From the NCBI GenBank assembly GCA_963666705.2, contig CAXXKO010000029.1, positions 496,001 through 560,000 on the forward strand: a stretch of DNA of 64,000 bases. Direction: 5' to 3'. The DNA is from G963666705 sp963666705 (GTDB lineage Bacteria; Pseudomonadota; Alphaproteobacteria; CADEGL01). Both the position numbers and the translations under genes were made by a program. The notes below the pieces were generated by a model. It saw only the letters and a program-made list of their open reading frames with translations. It searched no databases and was not told the origin of the DNA. Shown piece by piece: positions 1-8,223 of the stretch; within the stretch, counting starts at the first letter, position 1, and each line of letters begins with the position of its first letter.

Positions 1-950
1 AGGGCCGCGGCTCGGACCGGGTCCTCGGCCAGGCCGAGCCCGAGATTGTATTTCATGCCCTCCTGGTAGAGCGCCTCGGACCCGGGCGCCGCGGCCGGCT
101 CGGGCACCGAGGACGGCACGGGGGCCGGCGAGAGGCTGGCCGTCTCCGTCCCAGACGGCTCGGACGGTGGGGCTGGCGCGGGCGCCGGCGGGGCCGGCGC
201 CGTCACCGGCGTCAGCTCCGCAAACTCGCGCGCCGCCTCGGCGTCGCCCTGGGCCGCCGCCAGCGCGAACCATTTGGCCGCCTGGATGTCGTCGCGGGGC
301 ACGCCCAGCCCCAGCCGGTAGAGCCGCCCGAGGCTGAGCTGCGCTTCGGCATATCCGGCATCCGCCGCCTGGCGGAACAACCGCGCGGCCTCGGTGAAGT
401 CCTGGGGCACGCCGCGCCCGGCCACGTAAAGCGAGGCCGTGTCGTACTGCGCCGCCGGATGGCCGTGCCGCGCGGCCCGCTGGTAGAGGGCGACCGCCCG
501 CGCAAAATCGCGCGGCACGCCCCGGCCTTCCTCGTAAAGAACACCGAGCGCGTAAACGGCGCCGACTTCGCCGAGCTCCGCCGCCGCCTCGAGGAGGCGC
601 GCGGCCTCCGCCTCGTCCGCGTCCACGCCGGCGCCCTCGGCGAGCAGCAGGCCGAGCATATAGAGTCCCCGGCCGTATCCCTGGTTGGCCGCGAGGCGAT
701 ACCAGGTGGCGGCCTCGTCCGGGTCCCACGCCACGCCTTCGCCATTGAGGTAGAGGTCACCAAGGCCCACCGCCGCGCGCGGGTCGCCGTCCTCGGCCGC
801 CGCGCGCCAGAGCTCGGCCGCGAGGGTGTAGTCGCCAGCGGCGCGGGCGGCGGTACCGGCCTCGAAATCCGCCCAAGCCGGGGCGGCGGCGGGGCCGAGG
901 ACGAGGGCCAGGATCAGGGCCGGCAAAACCGCCCCCATGGTGCGCTTCAC
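1..950 (-). CDS. Secreted SEL1-repeat protein (C-terminus beyond window)
   Basis: Reads leftward off the window edge, so the C-terminus is missing. I chose the GTG at 950 over the ATG at 938 because it adds a positively charged N-region (V-K-R-T) before a hydrophobic stretch ending in A-W-A, giving a normal Sec signal peptide of about 27 residues. From about residue 30 to 240 there are roughly five to six SEL1-type helical repeats (patterns such as A-xx-LG-xLY-xxG-G-V-xx-D). A Pro/Ala-rich linker follows, and a further SEL1 unit begins near the edge. Such repeats are protein-interaction scaffolds, often periplasmic. The start lies 17 bp after the stop of the upstream membrane protein gene, so the two probably share a transcript. 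The partner and exact role are not visible. Confidence 0.8.
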   Translation of the reverse strand, partial: MKRTMGAVLPALILALVLGPAAAPAWADFEAGTAARAAGDYTLAAELWRAAAEDGDPRAAVGLGDLYLNGEGVAWDPDEAATWYRLAANQGYGRGLYMLGLLLAEGAGVDADEAEAARLLEAAAELGEVGAVYALGVLYEEGRGVPRDFARAVALYQRAARHGHPAAQYDTASLYVAGRGVPQDFTEAARLFRQAADAGYAEAQLSLGRLYRLGLGVPRDDIQAAKWFALAAAQGDAEAAREFAELTPVTAPAPPAPAPAPPSEPSGTETASLSPAPVPSSVPEPAAAPGSEALYQEGMKYNLGLGLAEDPVRAAA

Positions 951-967
951 CGTCCAATGACGGTCGG

Positions 968-1996
968 TCATGTGTCCTCCCCCTCGTCCCGGTCGTTGCT
1001 GGGGCCGGCGGCCCATCCGCCGATCCTAAACCCAGTCGGCGCCAGGATCACCACCAACACGATACGGAAGATATGGTGGCTCGCGACGAAGACGGTGTCG
1101 ATGCCGAGGGCGAGCGCTATCAGGCTCATTTCCGCGAGGCCGCCGGGTGCAAAGGCCAGCACCAGTGCCTCGAACGGCGCGTCCGATATCTGGCGCAGGG
1201 CGAAGGCGGCCGTGACCGAGGCCGTCAGCAGGATGGCGGAGGCGACGACGGCGTGGCCCAGGGTCCGTCCGAGGAAGGACAGGCGGACGCCGGCGAAGCG
1301 GCAGCCCACGGCGGCGCCCACGATGAGCTGGGCGAGGGCGATCAGCTCCGTCGGTGGCCGCGAGCCGGTCAGGCCCGTGGCGTGGACGACGGCGCTGGCC
1401 AGCAGCGGGCCCGTCAGCATGAAGGCCGGCATCCTGATGGCCCGGGCCGCGAGGGCGCCCACGATACCGGTCATCACCATAACGCCGACGTCCGCGAGCG
1501 GGACCTCGGCGAGGTGAATTCCCACCACCGCGCGCCGCGCGGCATCGTAGCCGCCCGAGAAGCGGAACCAGACCGGAATGGTCAGCACCATGAGGAGGAC
1601 ACGGGCTGAATGGATGAGCGTGATGGTGCGCTCGTCCCCGCCAGCCTCGGTGCCGGCGAAGATCATCTCGTTGAGGCCGCCCGGCGCGGCCGAGAAAAAG
1701 GCGGTCGGCAGGTCGTAGCCGGTAACCTTGCGGAAGTAGATCAGCACGAGGAGGCCGACGACCACCACATAAACCACGAGGCCGGCGAAGGTGGGCAGCC
1801 AGTTCCCCGCGTGGGCCAGGATCTCGGGCGTGAAGGCGCTGCCCAGCATGACGCCGAGCACGGCGATCATCACCGCCCTCAGCCACGGGTACATATACAG
1901 CCGCAGCCCGCCGAGCGTGCCCGCCGTGGTGAACACCATGGCGCCGATCATCCAGGCCAGCGGCATGCGCAGCCAGGCGAAGAGCGCGCCGCCCAC
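968..1996 (-). CDS. AbrB-family integral membrane protein
   Basis: A 342-residue, very hydrophobic protein with about ten membrane segments in two similar halves, typical of the AbrB/AbrB_dup family (putative regulator or transporter, sometimes annotated as ammonia monooxygenase). The motif P-x-x-W-M-I-G-A-M near the N-terminus and a related P-x-F-M-L-T-G-P in the second half are characteristic. The GTG at 1996 is only a fallback start. The same frame stays open upstream and encodes another plausible helix (L-R-A-L-A-L-A-L-L-I-G-G). The natural start is probably the GTG near 2086, which would be in frame if the adjacent G-run had 14 rather than 13 bases. Substrate is unknown. Confidence 0.8.
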   Translation of the reverse strand: MGGALFAWLRMPLAWMIGAMVFTTAGTLGGLRLYMYPWLRAVMIAVLGVMLGSAFTPEILAHAGNWLPTFAGLVVYVVVVGLLVLIYFRKVTGYDLPTAFFSAAPGGLNEMIFAGTEAGGDERTITLIHSARVLLMVLTIPVWFRFSGGYDAARRAVVGIHLAEVPLADVGVMVMTGIVGALAARAIRMPAFMLTGPLLASAVVHATGLTGSRPPTELIALAQLIVGAAVGCRFAGVRLSFLGRTLGHAVVASAILLTASVTAAFALRQISDAPFEALVLAFAPGGLAEMSLIALALGIDTVFVASHHIFRIVLVVILAPTGFRIGGWAAGPSNDRDEGEDT

Positions 1997-2066
1997 ACCG
2001 CCGATGAGGAGCGCCAGCGCCAGCGCCCGCAGCGGGCGGTCGGGCGGCGCCTCGTCCGGCCTTCGG

Positions 2067-2079
2067 CCCCCCCCCCCCC
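2067..2079. repeat. 13-base C homopolymer at the 5' end of the AbrB-family gene
   Basis: An uninterrupted run of 13 C (13 G on the coding strand) lies between the likely GTG start near 2086 and the rest of the minus-strand membrane protein gene. With 13 bases the GTG is one base out of frame; with 14 it is in frame and gives an extended N-terminus including a first membrane helix. This may be a slippage-prone (phase-variable) tract or a base-calling error. Confidence 0.85.
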
Positions 2080-2110
2080 GGTCACCGGATCGCCCGGTGG
2101 CCCGCCGCCC

Positions 2111-3052
2111 TCAGCCCACGCGCCGGCCCAGCCGCACCGCGGTCAAGCCCTTGCGCAGCCTTTGGGAGGGCATGACCAGAAGGCAGTGGTCGTAGGGCGT
2201 GCGAACGTCCCTGTCGCCGTCGCGCCCGATCAGCGTGCCGGCCTTCTCGATCGCCTCCATGCCGCGATAATCGCCGGCGAAGGTGAAGGGCTCGCTCTCG
2301 ATCGTCACCGCCTCGGTCACCTCGATGAAGGTCTGCGGTGGCGGCTCCGCCGCGGACAGGTGGGGTGCGGCGAAGGCGGGGGCGATCGTATCGAGGTGGA
2401 GGAGGAACCGGAGGCTCGCCTCGATGGCCAGGGCCACGGTCCCGGGCCGCCAGTGCTGGCCGCACTCGATGAGGGAGGCGGCGCGCGGGTCGGCCGGGTC
2501 GTCGAAATGGGCGTAGTCGCGCAGGCGGCGGCCGGCGGCGTGGCCGGAATCACTGACCACGTAGGCCGGCACCCGGGTGCCCGCGCCCAGCGCCCGCCCC
2601 TTCTCGCGCGGGCCGGCGAGGCATAGCGCCGGCGAGCCGTGCTGCATGGAGTGGATGTCGAGCAGATAGTCGATCCGGTCCATGACGGGGCGCAGCGCCC
2701 GCGCGCGGCGTAGTTCCGTGCTGACCCTCGGGCCGTCGAGGACGTCCTCGGACCAGACCCGGTTCATATCCTCCTCAACGAAGCGCGAGGCGCCCGGGTC
2801 CGCCGGATCGAAACGCGCGTAGGCGGCGGTGTTGGCGAAAGAGAGGGTGAGCGTGCCGCGCTCGGGCCGGACGCGATTGCGGAACAGGAAGTCGAGGGCC
2901 GCCGCCCCGCACAGCTCGTTGCCGTGGGTGAGCGCGTTGATCATGACATGCGGGCCGGGCCGCCCGCTCTCGAGGGTGGTGACGTATTCGATCCCCGTAT
3001 TGGGGGCAATGTCGACCGGCTCGATCTCGACCTTGTAGGCGACAGGTTCCAT
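2111..3052 (-). CDS. Succinylglutamate desuccinylase/aspartoacylase-family zinc hydrolase
   Basis: A 313-residue M14-like zinc amidohydrolase. The first zinc motif T-H-G-N-E-L-C-G (His and Glu ligands, about residues 43-46) and the D-I-H-S motif (third ligand, about residue 133) are present, as is E-C-G-Q-H-W later in the protein. Members cleave N-acyl amino acids such as N-acetylaspartate or N-succinylglutamate. It is followed on the same strand by the AbrB-family gene and preceded by an ArgE-like deacetylase, so the cluster may handle N-acylated amino acids. Substrate cannot be read from sequence. Its 5' end lies inside a duplicated 132-bp segment, but the gene itself is intact. Confidence 0.82.
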   Translation of the reverse strand: MEPVAYKVEIEPVDIAPNTGIEYVTTLESGRPGPHVMINALTHGNELCGAAALDFLFRNRVRPERGTLTLSFANTAAYARFDPADPGASRFVEEDMNRVWSEDVLDGPRVSTELRRARALRPVMDRIDYLLDIHSMQHGSPALCLAGPREKGRALGAGTRVPAYVVSDSGHAAGRRLRDYAHFDDPADPRAASLIECGQHWRPGTVALAIEASLRFLLHLDTIAPAFAAPHLSAAEPPPQTFIEVTEAVTIESEPFTFAGDYRGMEAIEKAGTLIGRDGDRDVRTPYDHCLLVMPSQRLRKGLTAVRLGRRVG

Positions 3053-3279
3053 GGCCGGCGCCTCAAGCCTCGCAGACCTGGTCCACGAGGCGGCCCATGA
3101 GGGCCTCGCAAAGAGCGATCTGCTCGCGCGTCATTGCCGGCGCGGTAGGGGGCAATGTCGACCGGCTCGATCTCGACCTTGTAGGCGACAGGTTCCATGG
3201 CCGGCGCCTCAAGCCTCGCAGACCTGGTCCACGAGGCGGCCCATGAGGGCCTCGCAAAGAGCGATCTGCTCGCGCGTCA
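3002..3279. repeat. 132-bp direct duplication across a gene junction
   Basis: Bases 3002-3133 and 3148-3279 are identical over 132 bp and separated by 14 bp. The unit covers the last codons of the ArgE-like gene and the first codons of the downstream desuccinylase-like gene. Both genes keep one intact copy; the extra copies leave a stub of each between them. Either a recent tandem duplication or an assembly artefact. Confidence 0.93.
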
Positions 3280-4384
3280 CGAACTCGTTCGGCTTGTGGG
3301 CCTGTTCGATATGGCCCGGGCCGCAGACGACGGTCGAGACCTCGCCCTCCTGAAACAGCCCCGCCTCGGTGCCGAAGGCCACCTTGCTCGTGCTGTTGGC
3401 ACCCGTGAGGCTCTTGGCGAGCGCGATCACGGGGTCGTCCTCGGCCGTGTCGAGGCCGGGGAAATACGAGAGCTCCTCCCAGGAGAATCCCGCCTCCTCC
3501 GAGACGGCGAGCATCTCGGGCAGGAGCGTGCCCTCGGCATAATCGCGGACCTCCTCGAACAGCGCGTGCGCGTCGTCTCCCGGCACGGTGCGGAACTCGA
3601 AATCGAGGTAACAGTCCCGGGGCACGATGTTGAGTGCCGTGCCACCCGCGACGATGCCCACATGCACGGTCGTGTGGGGGATGTCGAAGGCCCCGTCGAA
3701 GGTCCCCTCCGTGCGCTTGCGAATCGCCATCGCGCGCAGGAAGGTGATGACCTCGCCCGCGAACTCGACGGCGTTCACCGCGCGGGGCGCGATCGAGGAA
3801 TGGGCCTCGAACCCGCGCACCCGGCAGCGGTAGCTCCGCTTGCCCTTGTGCCCACGCACGACGCTCATGTTGGTGGGCTCGCCGACGATGCAGAGGGCGG
3901 GCCGCACGAGGCCCGCGCCGAACCGGTCGATCAGCCGGCGCACGCCCACGCATCCCACCTCCTCGTCGTAGGAGAGCGCCAAGTGGATGGGCGTCTTGAG
4001 GCCGCGGCGCAGGAACTCGGGCGTAAAAGCCAGCGCCACGGCCAGCCAGCTCTTCATGTCGCAGGTGCCGCGGCCGTAGAGCTTGCCGTCCTTTTCCGTG
4101 AGCTCGAAGGGGTCGGTGTCCCAGGCCTGGCCATCGACCGGCACCACGTCGGTATGACCCGAAAGGCAGATGCCGGGCCGGCCCACGGGCCCCAGTGTGG
4201 CAAAGAGGTTCGCCTTCTGGCCCGTCTCGTCGTGGACGAGGGTGGATTCGACCCCAAGGTCGGCCAGGTAGCCGCGCACGAAATCGATCAGCGCCAGGTT
4301 CGAATTCCGGCTGGTGGTGTCGAAGCCCACCAGGCGGCGGATCATCTCCAGGCTCTTGAGCTCGGTGTCTGGGCCCGGGTTCAT
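3209..4384 (-). CDS. argE: Acetylornithine deacetylase (ArgE-type, M20 family)
   Basis: A 391-residue M20 metallopeptidase-type amidohydrolase. Motifs in order are S-G-H-T-D-V-V-P-V-D (first metal His/Asp), G-R-G-T-C-D-M-K (bridging Asp), a Y-D-E-E-V-G-C-V-G motif carrying the catalytic and metal-binding glutamates, and E-P-T-N-M, followed by the dimerisation domain with F-E-A-H-S-S. This pattern fits ArgE, which hydrolyses N-acetylornithine to ornithine in arginine synthesis. A related N-acyl amino acid substrate is possible because the gene sits beside a desuccinylase-like enzyme rather than other arg genes. NAD kinase lies immediately upstream on the same strand with a 24-bp gap. Confidence 0.87.
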   Translation of the reverse strand: MNPGPDTELKSLEMIRRLVGFDTTSRNSNLALIDFVRGYLADLGVESTLVHDETGQKANLFATLGPVGRPGICLSGHTDVVPVDGQAWDTDPFELTEKDGKLYGRGTCDMKSWLAVALAFTPEFLRRGLKTPIHLALSYDEEVGCVGVRRLIDRFGAGLVRPALCIVGEPTNMSVVRGHKGKRSYRCRVRGFEAHSSIAPRAVNAVEFAGEVITFLRAMAIRKRTEGTFDGAFDIPHTTVHVGIVAGGTALNIVPRDCYLDFEFRTVPGDDAHALFEEVRDYAEGTLLPEMLAVSEEAGFSWEELSYFPGLDTAEDDPVIALAKSLTGANSTSKVAFGTEAGLFQEGEVSTVVCGPGHIEQAHKPNEFVTREQIALCEALMGRLVDQVCEA

Positions 4385-4408
4385 GGCTTCTCCCTCGTAT
4401 CTTGGTTC

Positions 4409-5179
4409 CTAAGACGACAGGAATTGTTCCTTGAGGATACGCTCCTCATAGGTGTGCTCGGGGTCGAACAGCAGCGTGATCTCTTGCGACCGGTCCTCGC
4501 ACACCTCGACGGACGCGACATCGCGGATCTCGGTGTAGTCGGCCACGGCGCTCACGCTCCGCCGCGCTGGCTCCAGGACATCGAAGCGAACGGTGCTCGA
4601 ATGGGGCAACAGCGCCCCGCGCCAGCGCCGGGGCCGGAAGGCGCTGATCGGTGTCAATGCCAGCAAGTCGGCGCCCACCGGTACGATGGGGCCGTGGGCG
4701 GAGAGGTTGTAGGCCGTGCTGCCCGCCGGCGTGGCCAGCAACACGCCGTCGCAGATCAGCTCCTCCAGGCGCACGACACCGTCGACTTCGATGCGGATCT
4801 TGGCCGCGAGGCGCGTCTCGCGCAGGAGCGAGACCTCGTTGATGGCGATGGCCTCGTGGGCGCCCCCATCGGTCGTGCGCGCGGCCATGCGCAGGGGGTG
4901 GACGGTCACGGGGTCGGCCGTCGCGATGCGCTCTTCAAGCCCCTCCACCTCGTAGTCGTTCATGAGGAAGCCGACCGTGCCGCGGTGCATGCCGTAGATG
5001 GGCACGCCACGCTCCAGGTATTGGTGCAGGGTCTCGAGCATGAAGCCGTCGCCGCCGAGGGCCACCACCACGTCGGCCTCGTCGGGGTCGTGGTGGGGGT
5101 AGCGCGCCTCGAGGCGCTTCAAGGCCCTGCGCGCCGGCCCCGTATCGGCGGCGGCGAATGCGATGCTCTTACGGGCCAT
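4409..5179 (-). CDS. nadK: NAD kinase
   Basis: A 256-residue cytosolic kinase that phosphorylates NAD to NADP using ATP. The G-G-D-G nucleotide motif is at residues 42-45 (Asp44 catalytic). The N-E motif of the second conserved block and the glycine-rich block T-P-A-G-S-T-A-Y-N-L-S-A-x-G-P-I are present and in order. The length matches the compact alphaproteobacterial form. The start at 5179 begins M-A-R-K directly after an intergenic region of about 230 bp. It is the first gene of the minus-strand run that continues into argE. Confidence 0.94.
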   Translation of the reverse strand: MARKSIAFAAADTGPARRALKRLEARYPHHDPDEADVVVALGGDGFMLETLHQYLERGVPIYGMHRGTVGFLMNDYEVEGLEERIATADPVTVHPLRMAARTTDGGAHEAIAINEVSLLRETRLAAKIRIEVDGVVRLEELICDGVLLATPAGSTAYNLSAHGPIVPVGADLLALTPISAFRPRRWRGALLPHSSTVRFDVLEPARRSVSAVADYTEIRDVASVEVCEDRSQEITLLFDPEHTYEERILKEQFLSS

Positions 5180-5414
5180 GGAGGGCGCTTTCCTGCCGCG
5201 CGCGGTGGGACCGGACCGGTCGGCCCCGAGAGGCCGCGCCGAGTATACCCGAGCCCGAGGCTAGCGCCAGCGGCCGTCGAGGTGGGCGCTGGACGCGATC
5301 GTGGCCCGCCCACGGCGGATTTGTTCGCACCACTGGATTTATGCAAGACTTAGCGGCTGGCCGGCCATGAAATTCTCGTGGGGAAGCCCACGCGGGGAAG
5401 CTGGGGGGTGGGCG

Positions 5415-6172
5415 ATGGCGGAGCAATCACTCGAAGTGACGGATTTCCGTGTCGGCGACGTGTTGGCCGGGGAAGCCTCATACTTTTCAAGAACATCATC
5501 CCGTTTGGCCTGCTGTCGATCCTTTTCATGTCGCCACAATATATCTATGAGCTGTCGATCACGCCTTCAGGTGATTCCGGGGGATGGGGCGCACTATGGA
5601 CGCAGTTATTCTTTCTATTCCTGGGAATCGTCCTCAGTTCCCTGGTGACGGCCGTGTTGGTCTATGGGACCTTTCAGGAGCTTAGGGGGCGACACGCCAG
5701 CCTCGGCGATTGTATCGCGCGCGGCCTCGCGGTCATGGTTCCGGTCATCGGTGTGTCGATTCTGGTCGGTCTTTCGATCGTCGTGGGGCTGATTCTTCTT
5801 ATCGGTCCCGGCTTGGTTGCCATGACGTTACTGTGGGTCGCCATTCCCGCGGCCGTCATGGAGAGGCCCGGCGTCCAGGCGAGCCTGAAAAGAAGTAAGG
5901 ATCTGACCGAGGATCACGTGTGGGCGGTCTTTGGGCTCATAGTGATTCTGTTCGGCGCGGGACTTGTCGTGAATTTCGCTATTGCGGCGGTTCTTGGCGG
6001 CGGAGGGCCGTTCGGCGGGGATTCGGGCTCGACGGCCACCATCCTGGCCAAGTTGGTGTCGGACGGATTCTTCTCGGCCCTTGGGGCGGTCGTGAGTGCC
6101 GTGTGCTATCACGAACTTCGAAGGGCGAAAGAAGGGGTCGGCACGGAACAGATCGCCGCGATCTTCGATTGA
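5415..6172 (+). pseudogene. Multi-pass membrane protein, copy 1, frameshifted near codon 18
   Basis: First of three tandem paralogues. Reading from ATG 5415 gives M-A-E-Q-S-L-E-V-T-D-F-R-V-G-D-V-L, which matches the start of the intact copy at 6518. The frame then breaks at about 5466. One missing G in the run after GTG TTG would restore the expected V-L-G-R-G and join it to the remaining open frame ending at 6172. Corrected length is 252 residues against 254 for the intact paralogue. The body has about five membrane helices and resembles YciC/glycerophosphodiesterase-membrane-domain proteins of unknown function. The break may be a real mutation or a sequencing error, because the rest of the frame is well preserved. 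Confidence 0.78.
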
Positions 6173-6193
6173 GGTCTTGGTGCGTGCACCGGC

Positions 6194-6470
6194 GTGGAGC
6201 TGACATTGGGCAATCGGTGGCGGGTTTTTGGGTCTCTCTCGGTCGCGCTTGCGGCGAGCCGGGCTGTGACCTCCATCATTGGTGGCCTCATCAGGAGCGT
6301 GGGTACCTTCGTCCCGGACTTCGGCCGGACCATCGCGGCGCTGGCGGATCTCATGGTGACGGCATTCCTCGCTGGCCCTGTGGGCGGTGGTCGCGGTCGT
6401 CAGCTCCCATGACCTCCGCGTCTCGAACGTGGGGATCGGTGCCCAGCAGAGCGCCGCGGTCTTCGATCGA
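6194..6470 (+). pseudogene. Membrane protein, copy 2, C-terminal remnant
   Basis: Only the last third of the family is left. It starts E-L-T-L-G-N-R-W-R-V-F-G, matching E-L-T-K-G-H-R-W-Q-I-F-G of the intact paralogue. The frame shifts at about 6375 and then resumes as L-W-A-V-V-A-V-V-S-S-H-D-L-R-V, ending with a relic of the shared I-A-A-V-F-D C-terminus. It lies between the frameshifted first copy and the intact third copy, so the locus is a decaying tandem array. Confidence 0.8.
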
Positions 6471-6517
6471 GGGGCGCGGCGCAAGTGGAGAGTGGGTCAG
6501 ACAATAGGAGAGTTGCA

Positions 6518-7282
6518 ATGACGGAACAGACGGTTGGCGTGACTGAATTCCGGGTCGGCAACGTGCTCGGCCGCGGATTCTCGATTCTTCTCAAGAATAT
6601 CGTGCCCTTCGGGCTCCTCGCCCTTCTCGTTTCCTCGCCGCCGACGATCTACGCGCTGGTGAGCGGGGGGCCGAGTACCATGGAGGCCAGCGAGGCTATG
6701 GAAGCCGGCACGATCGGGACGATCCTGTCGATCGTCAGCTTCCTCCTCGGGTATCTGGTGACCGCCGTGTTGGTCTATGGGACGATCCGCGAGCTGCGGG
6801 GCGACCGCGCGTCGATCGGTGATTGCATCAAGGGCGGCCTCGCCGTCCTTCTTCCAGTGATCGGCGTCGCGATCGTGGCCGGGCTGGCGACCTTGGTTGG
6901 AAGCGTCTTGCTCATCATCCCGGGCGTCATCGTCTTCGTGGTTCTCTGGGTCGCCATTCCGGCCGCGGTGGTGGAGCGGCCCGGCGTCTTCGCGAGCCTC
7001 AGCCGCAGCGCGGAGCTGACCAAGGGGCATCGCTGGCAGATCTTCGGGCTCGTCCTGCTGCTGGTCGCCCTGGGCGCGATCGTGACCCTTGTCGTCGCGG
7101 CGGCCATGGGTGGCCTGACGGCATATACGCAGTCGGGCTCGACCCCCATCTTGCTGATCAATTTGGCGATATCCGCGTTCTTCGTGGCCCTGTGGGCGGT
7201 GGTCAGCGCCGTGAGCTATCACGATCTCCGCGTTGCCAAGGAGGGTATCGGCACGGAGGACATTGCCGCCGTCTTCGACTGA
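6518..7282 (+). CDS. Multi-pass membrane protein, copy 3 (intact)
   Basis: A 254-residue protein with a short cytosolic N-terminus (M-T-E-Q-T-V-G-V-T-E-F-R-V-G) and about five to six hydrophobic segments. It ends with a conserved S-Y-H-D-L-R-x-A-K-E-G-I-G-T-E-D-I-A tail. I chose ATG 6518 because an AGGAG sequence sits about 9 bp upstream and because the first paralogue starts at the same place; an in-frame ATG at 6485 lacks this support. It resembles YciC-like or glycerophosphodiesterase-membrane-domain proteins. No catalytic motif is visible and the function is unknown. Confidence 0.82.
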   Translation: MTEQTVGVTEFRVGNVLGRGFSILLKNIVPFGLLALLVSSPPTIYALVSGGPSTMEASEAMEAGTIGTILSIVSFLLGYLVTAVLVYGTIRELRGDRASIGDCIKGGLAVLLPVIGVAIVAGLATLVGSVLLIIPGVIVFVVLWVAIPAAVVERPGVFASLSRSAELTKGHRWQIFGLVLLLVALGAIVTLVVAAAMGGLTAYTQSGSTPILLINLAISAFFVALWAVVSAVSYHDLRVAKEGIGTEDIAAVFD

Positions 7283-7302
7283 GAGGCGCGGGGGAGGGGC
7301 GC

Positions 7303-8223
7303 TCAGCGCCGGTCGTGCTTGTCCTCGCGACGGACGCCGAACAGCATCCTGGTCTCGAGATGGCTCCGAAGCGCGGCATAGAAGGCTTCGAGGAAGGGCC
7401 GCGCGTCGTCCGTCTCGACAACCGTCCGCTGCCAGTCGATTTTCTTCTGGATGCGGGCGCGTACCGCGTCTCGCATGGCCGTACCGGCGAGGCCGTCCTG
7501 GCGCAGCACGCTCTCGAGGGTCTGAAGCTCGTAGATGCCGTAGATGTCGAGCTCCCTCTTCGTGAACGCATAGCCGGCGACCGCCGCGGCGCGCTTCCGG
7601 TCCCCGCCGCCCGCCGCCGTGGCCATGTCGGGCAGCAGCGCCCGGTTGGGCGCGGTGACGACCCAGGTGCCGCCGACGATGTCGCCGGGGCGCATGTGAT
7701 CCCTGTTGAAGAAGGGCATGAGCGCTAGGACGATTGTCCAGGCGAGGCCGAGTACCGTAACCAGCGTCTCGTGGTCCATCCGACCGGCGACGAACAGCAG
7801 CGAGAGCGGGATGAAGAACTCGACCTCGCGCATCAGGTTGCGCGCGAACACGGCGTCGGCGCCGAGGCGGCCACCGGCGCGGTCGATGACGCGGAGCTTG
7901 AGGGCCCGCTTGCCCGGCGTGGTGCCGTGCCAGCGCAGCTCGAAATAGATGAAATAAAAGCTCCTGACGGCGAAGGACATGAGCAGCAGGAGCGCGGTCA
8001 GCAAACCATTGGAGAAGGGGACGCCGGCCAGCATCGCCAGCAGCACCAGCAGCAGGGCGGGAAAGACGATTCCGGTGACCAGGAGCAGGAGGTCGATGAG
8101 GAACGCCGCCGCCCGCTCCCCCAGCTGCGCCAGCTCGATGGGCAGGGCGACGCCCTCGGGCGTGACGATGTCCCGGTGCCGGCGGTGGCGGCCCCGGGCG
8201 CGGCCGTCAGCCGTCGTCGCCAT
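7303..8223 (-). CDS. RDD-family membrane protein
   Basis: A 306-residue protein with an N-terminal RDD domain: the helix with E-R-A-A-A-F-L-I-D, a second long helix pair, and the motif T-P-G-K-R-A-L-K-L-R-V-I-D. It continues into a hydrophilic C-terminal half. It is the last gene of the six-gene MoxR operon and overlaps the SpoIIM-like gene by 17 bp, which implies translational coupling. RDD proteins are proposed membrane or transport components; in MoxR clusters their specific job is not established. Confidence 0.88.
   Translation of the reverse strand: MATTADGRARGRHRRHRDIVTPEGVALPIELAQLGERAAAFLIDLLLLVTGIVFPALLLVLLAMLAGVPFSNGLLTALLLLMSFAVRSFYFIYFELRWHGTTPGKRALKLRVIDRAGGRLGADAVFARNLMREVEFFIPLSLLFVAGRMDHETLVTVLGLAWTIVLALMPFFNRDHMRPGDIVGGTWVVTAPNRALLPDMATAAGGGDRKRAAAVAGYAFTKRELDIYGIYELQTLESVLRQDGLAGTAMRDAVRARIQKKIDWQRTVVETDDARPFLEAFYAALRSHLETRMLFGVRREDKHDRR

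Noticed and set aside
3197..5353. A long plus-strand frame of about 718 codons
   Set aside because: Antisense to argE and nadK, both of which carry full catalytic motifs; composition is typical of a shadow.
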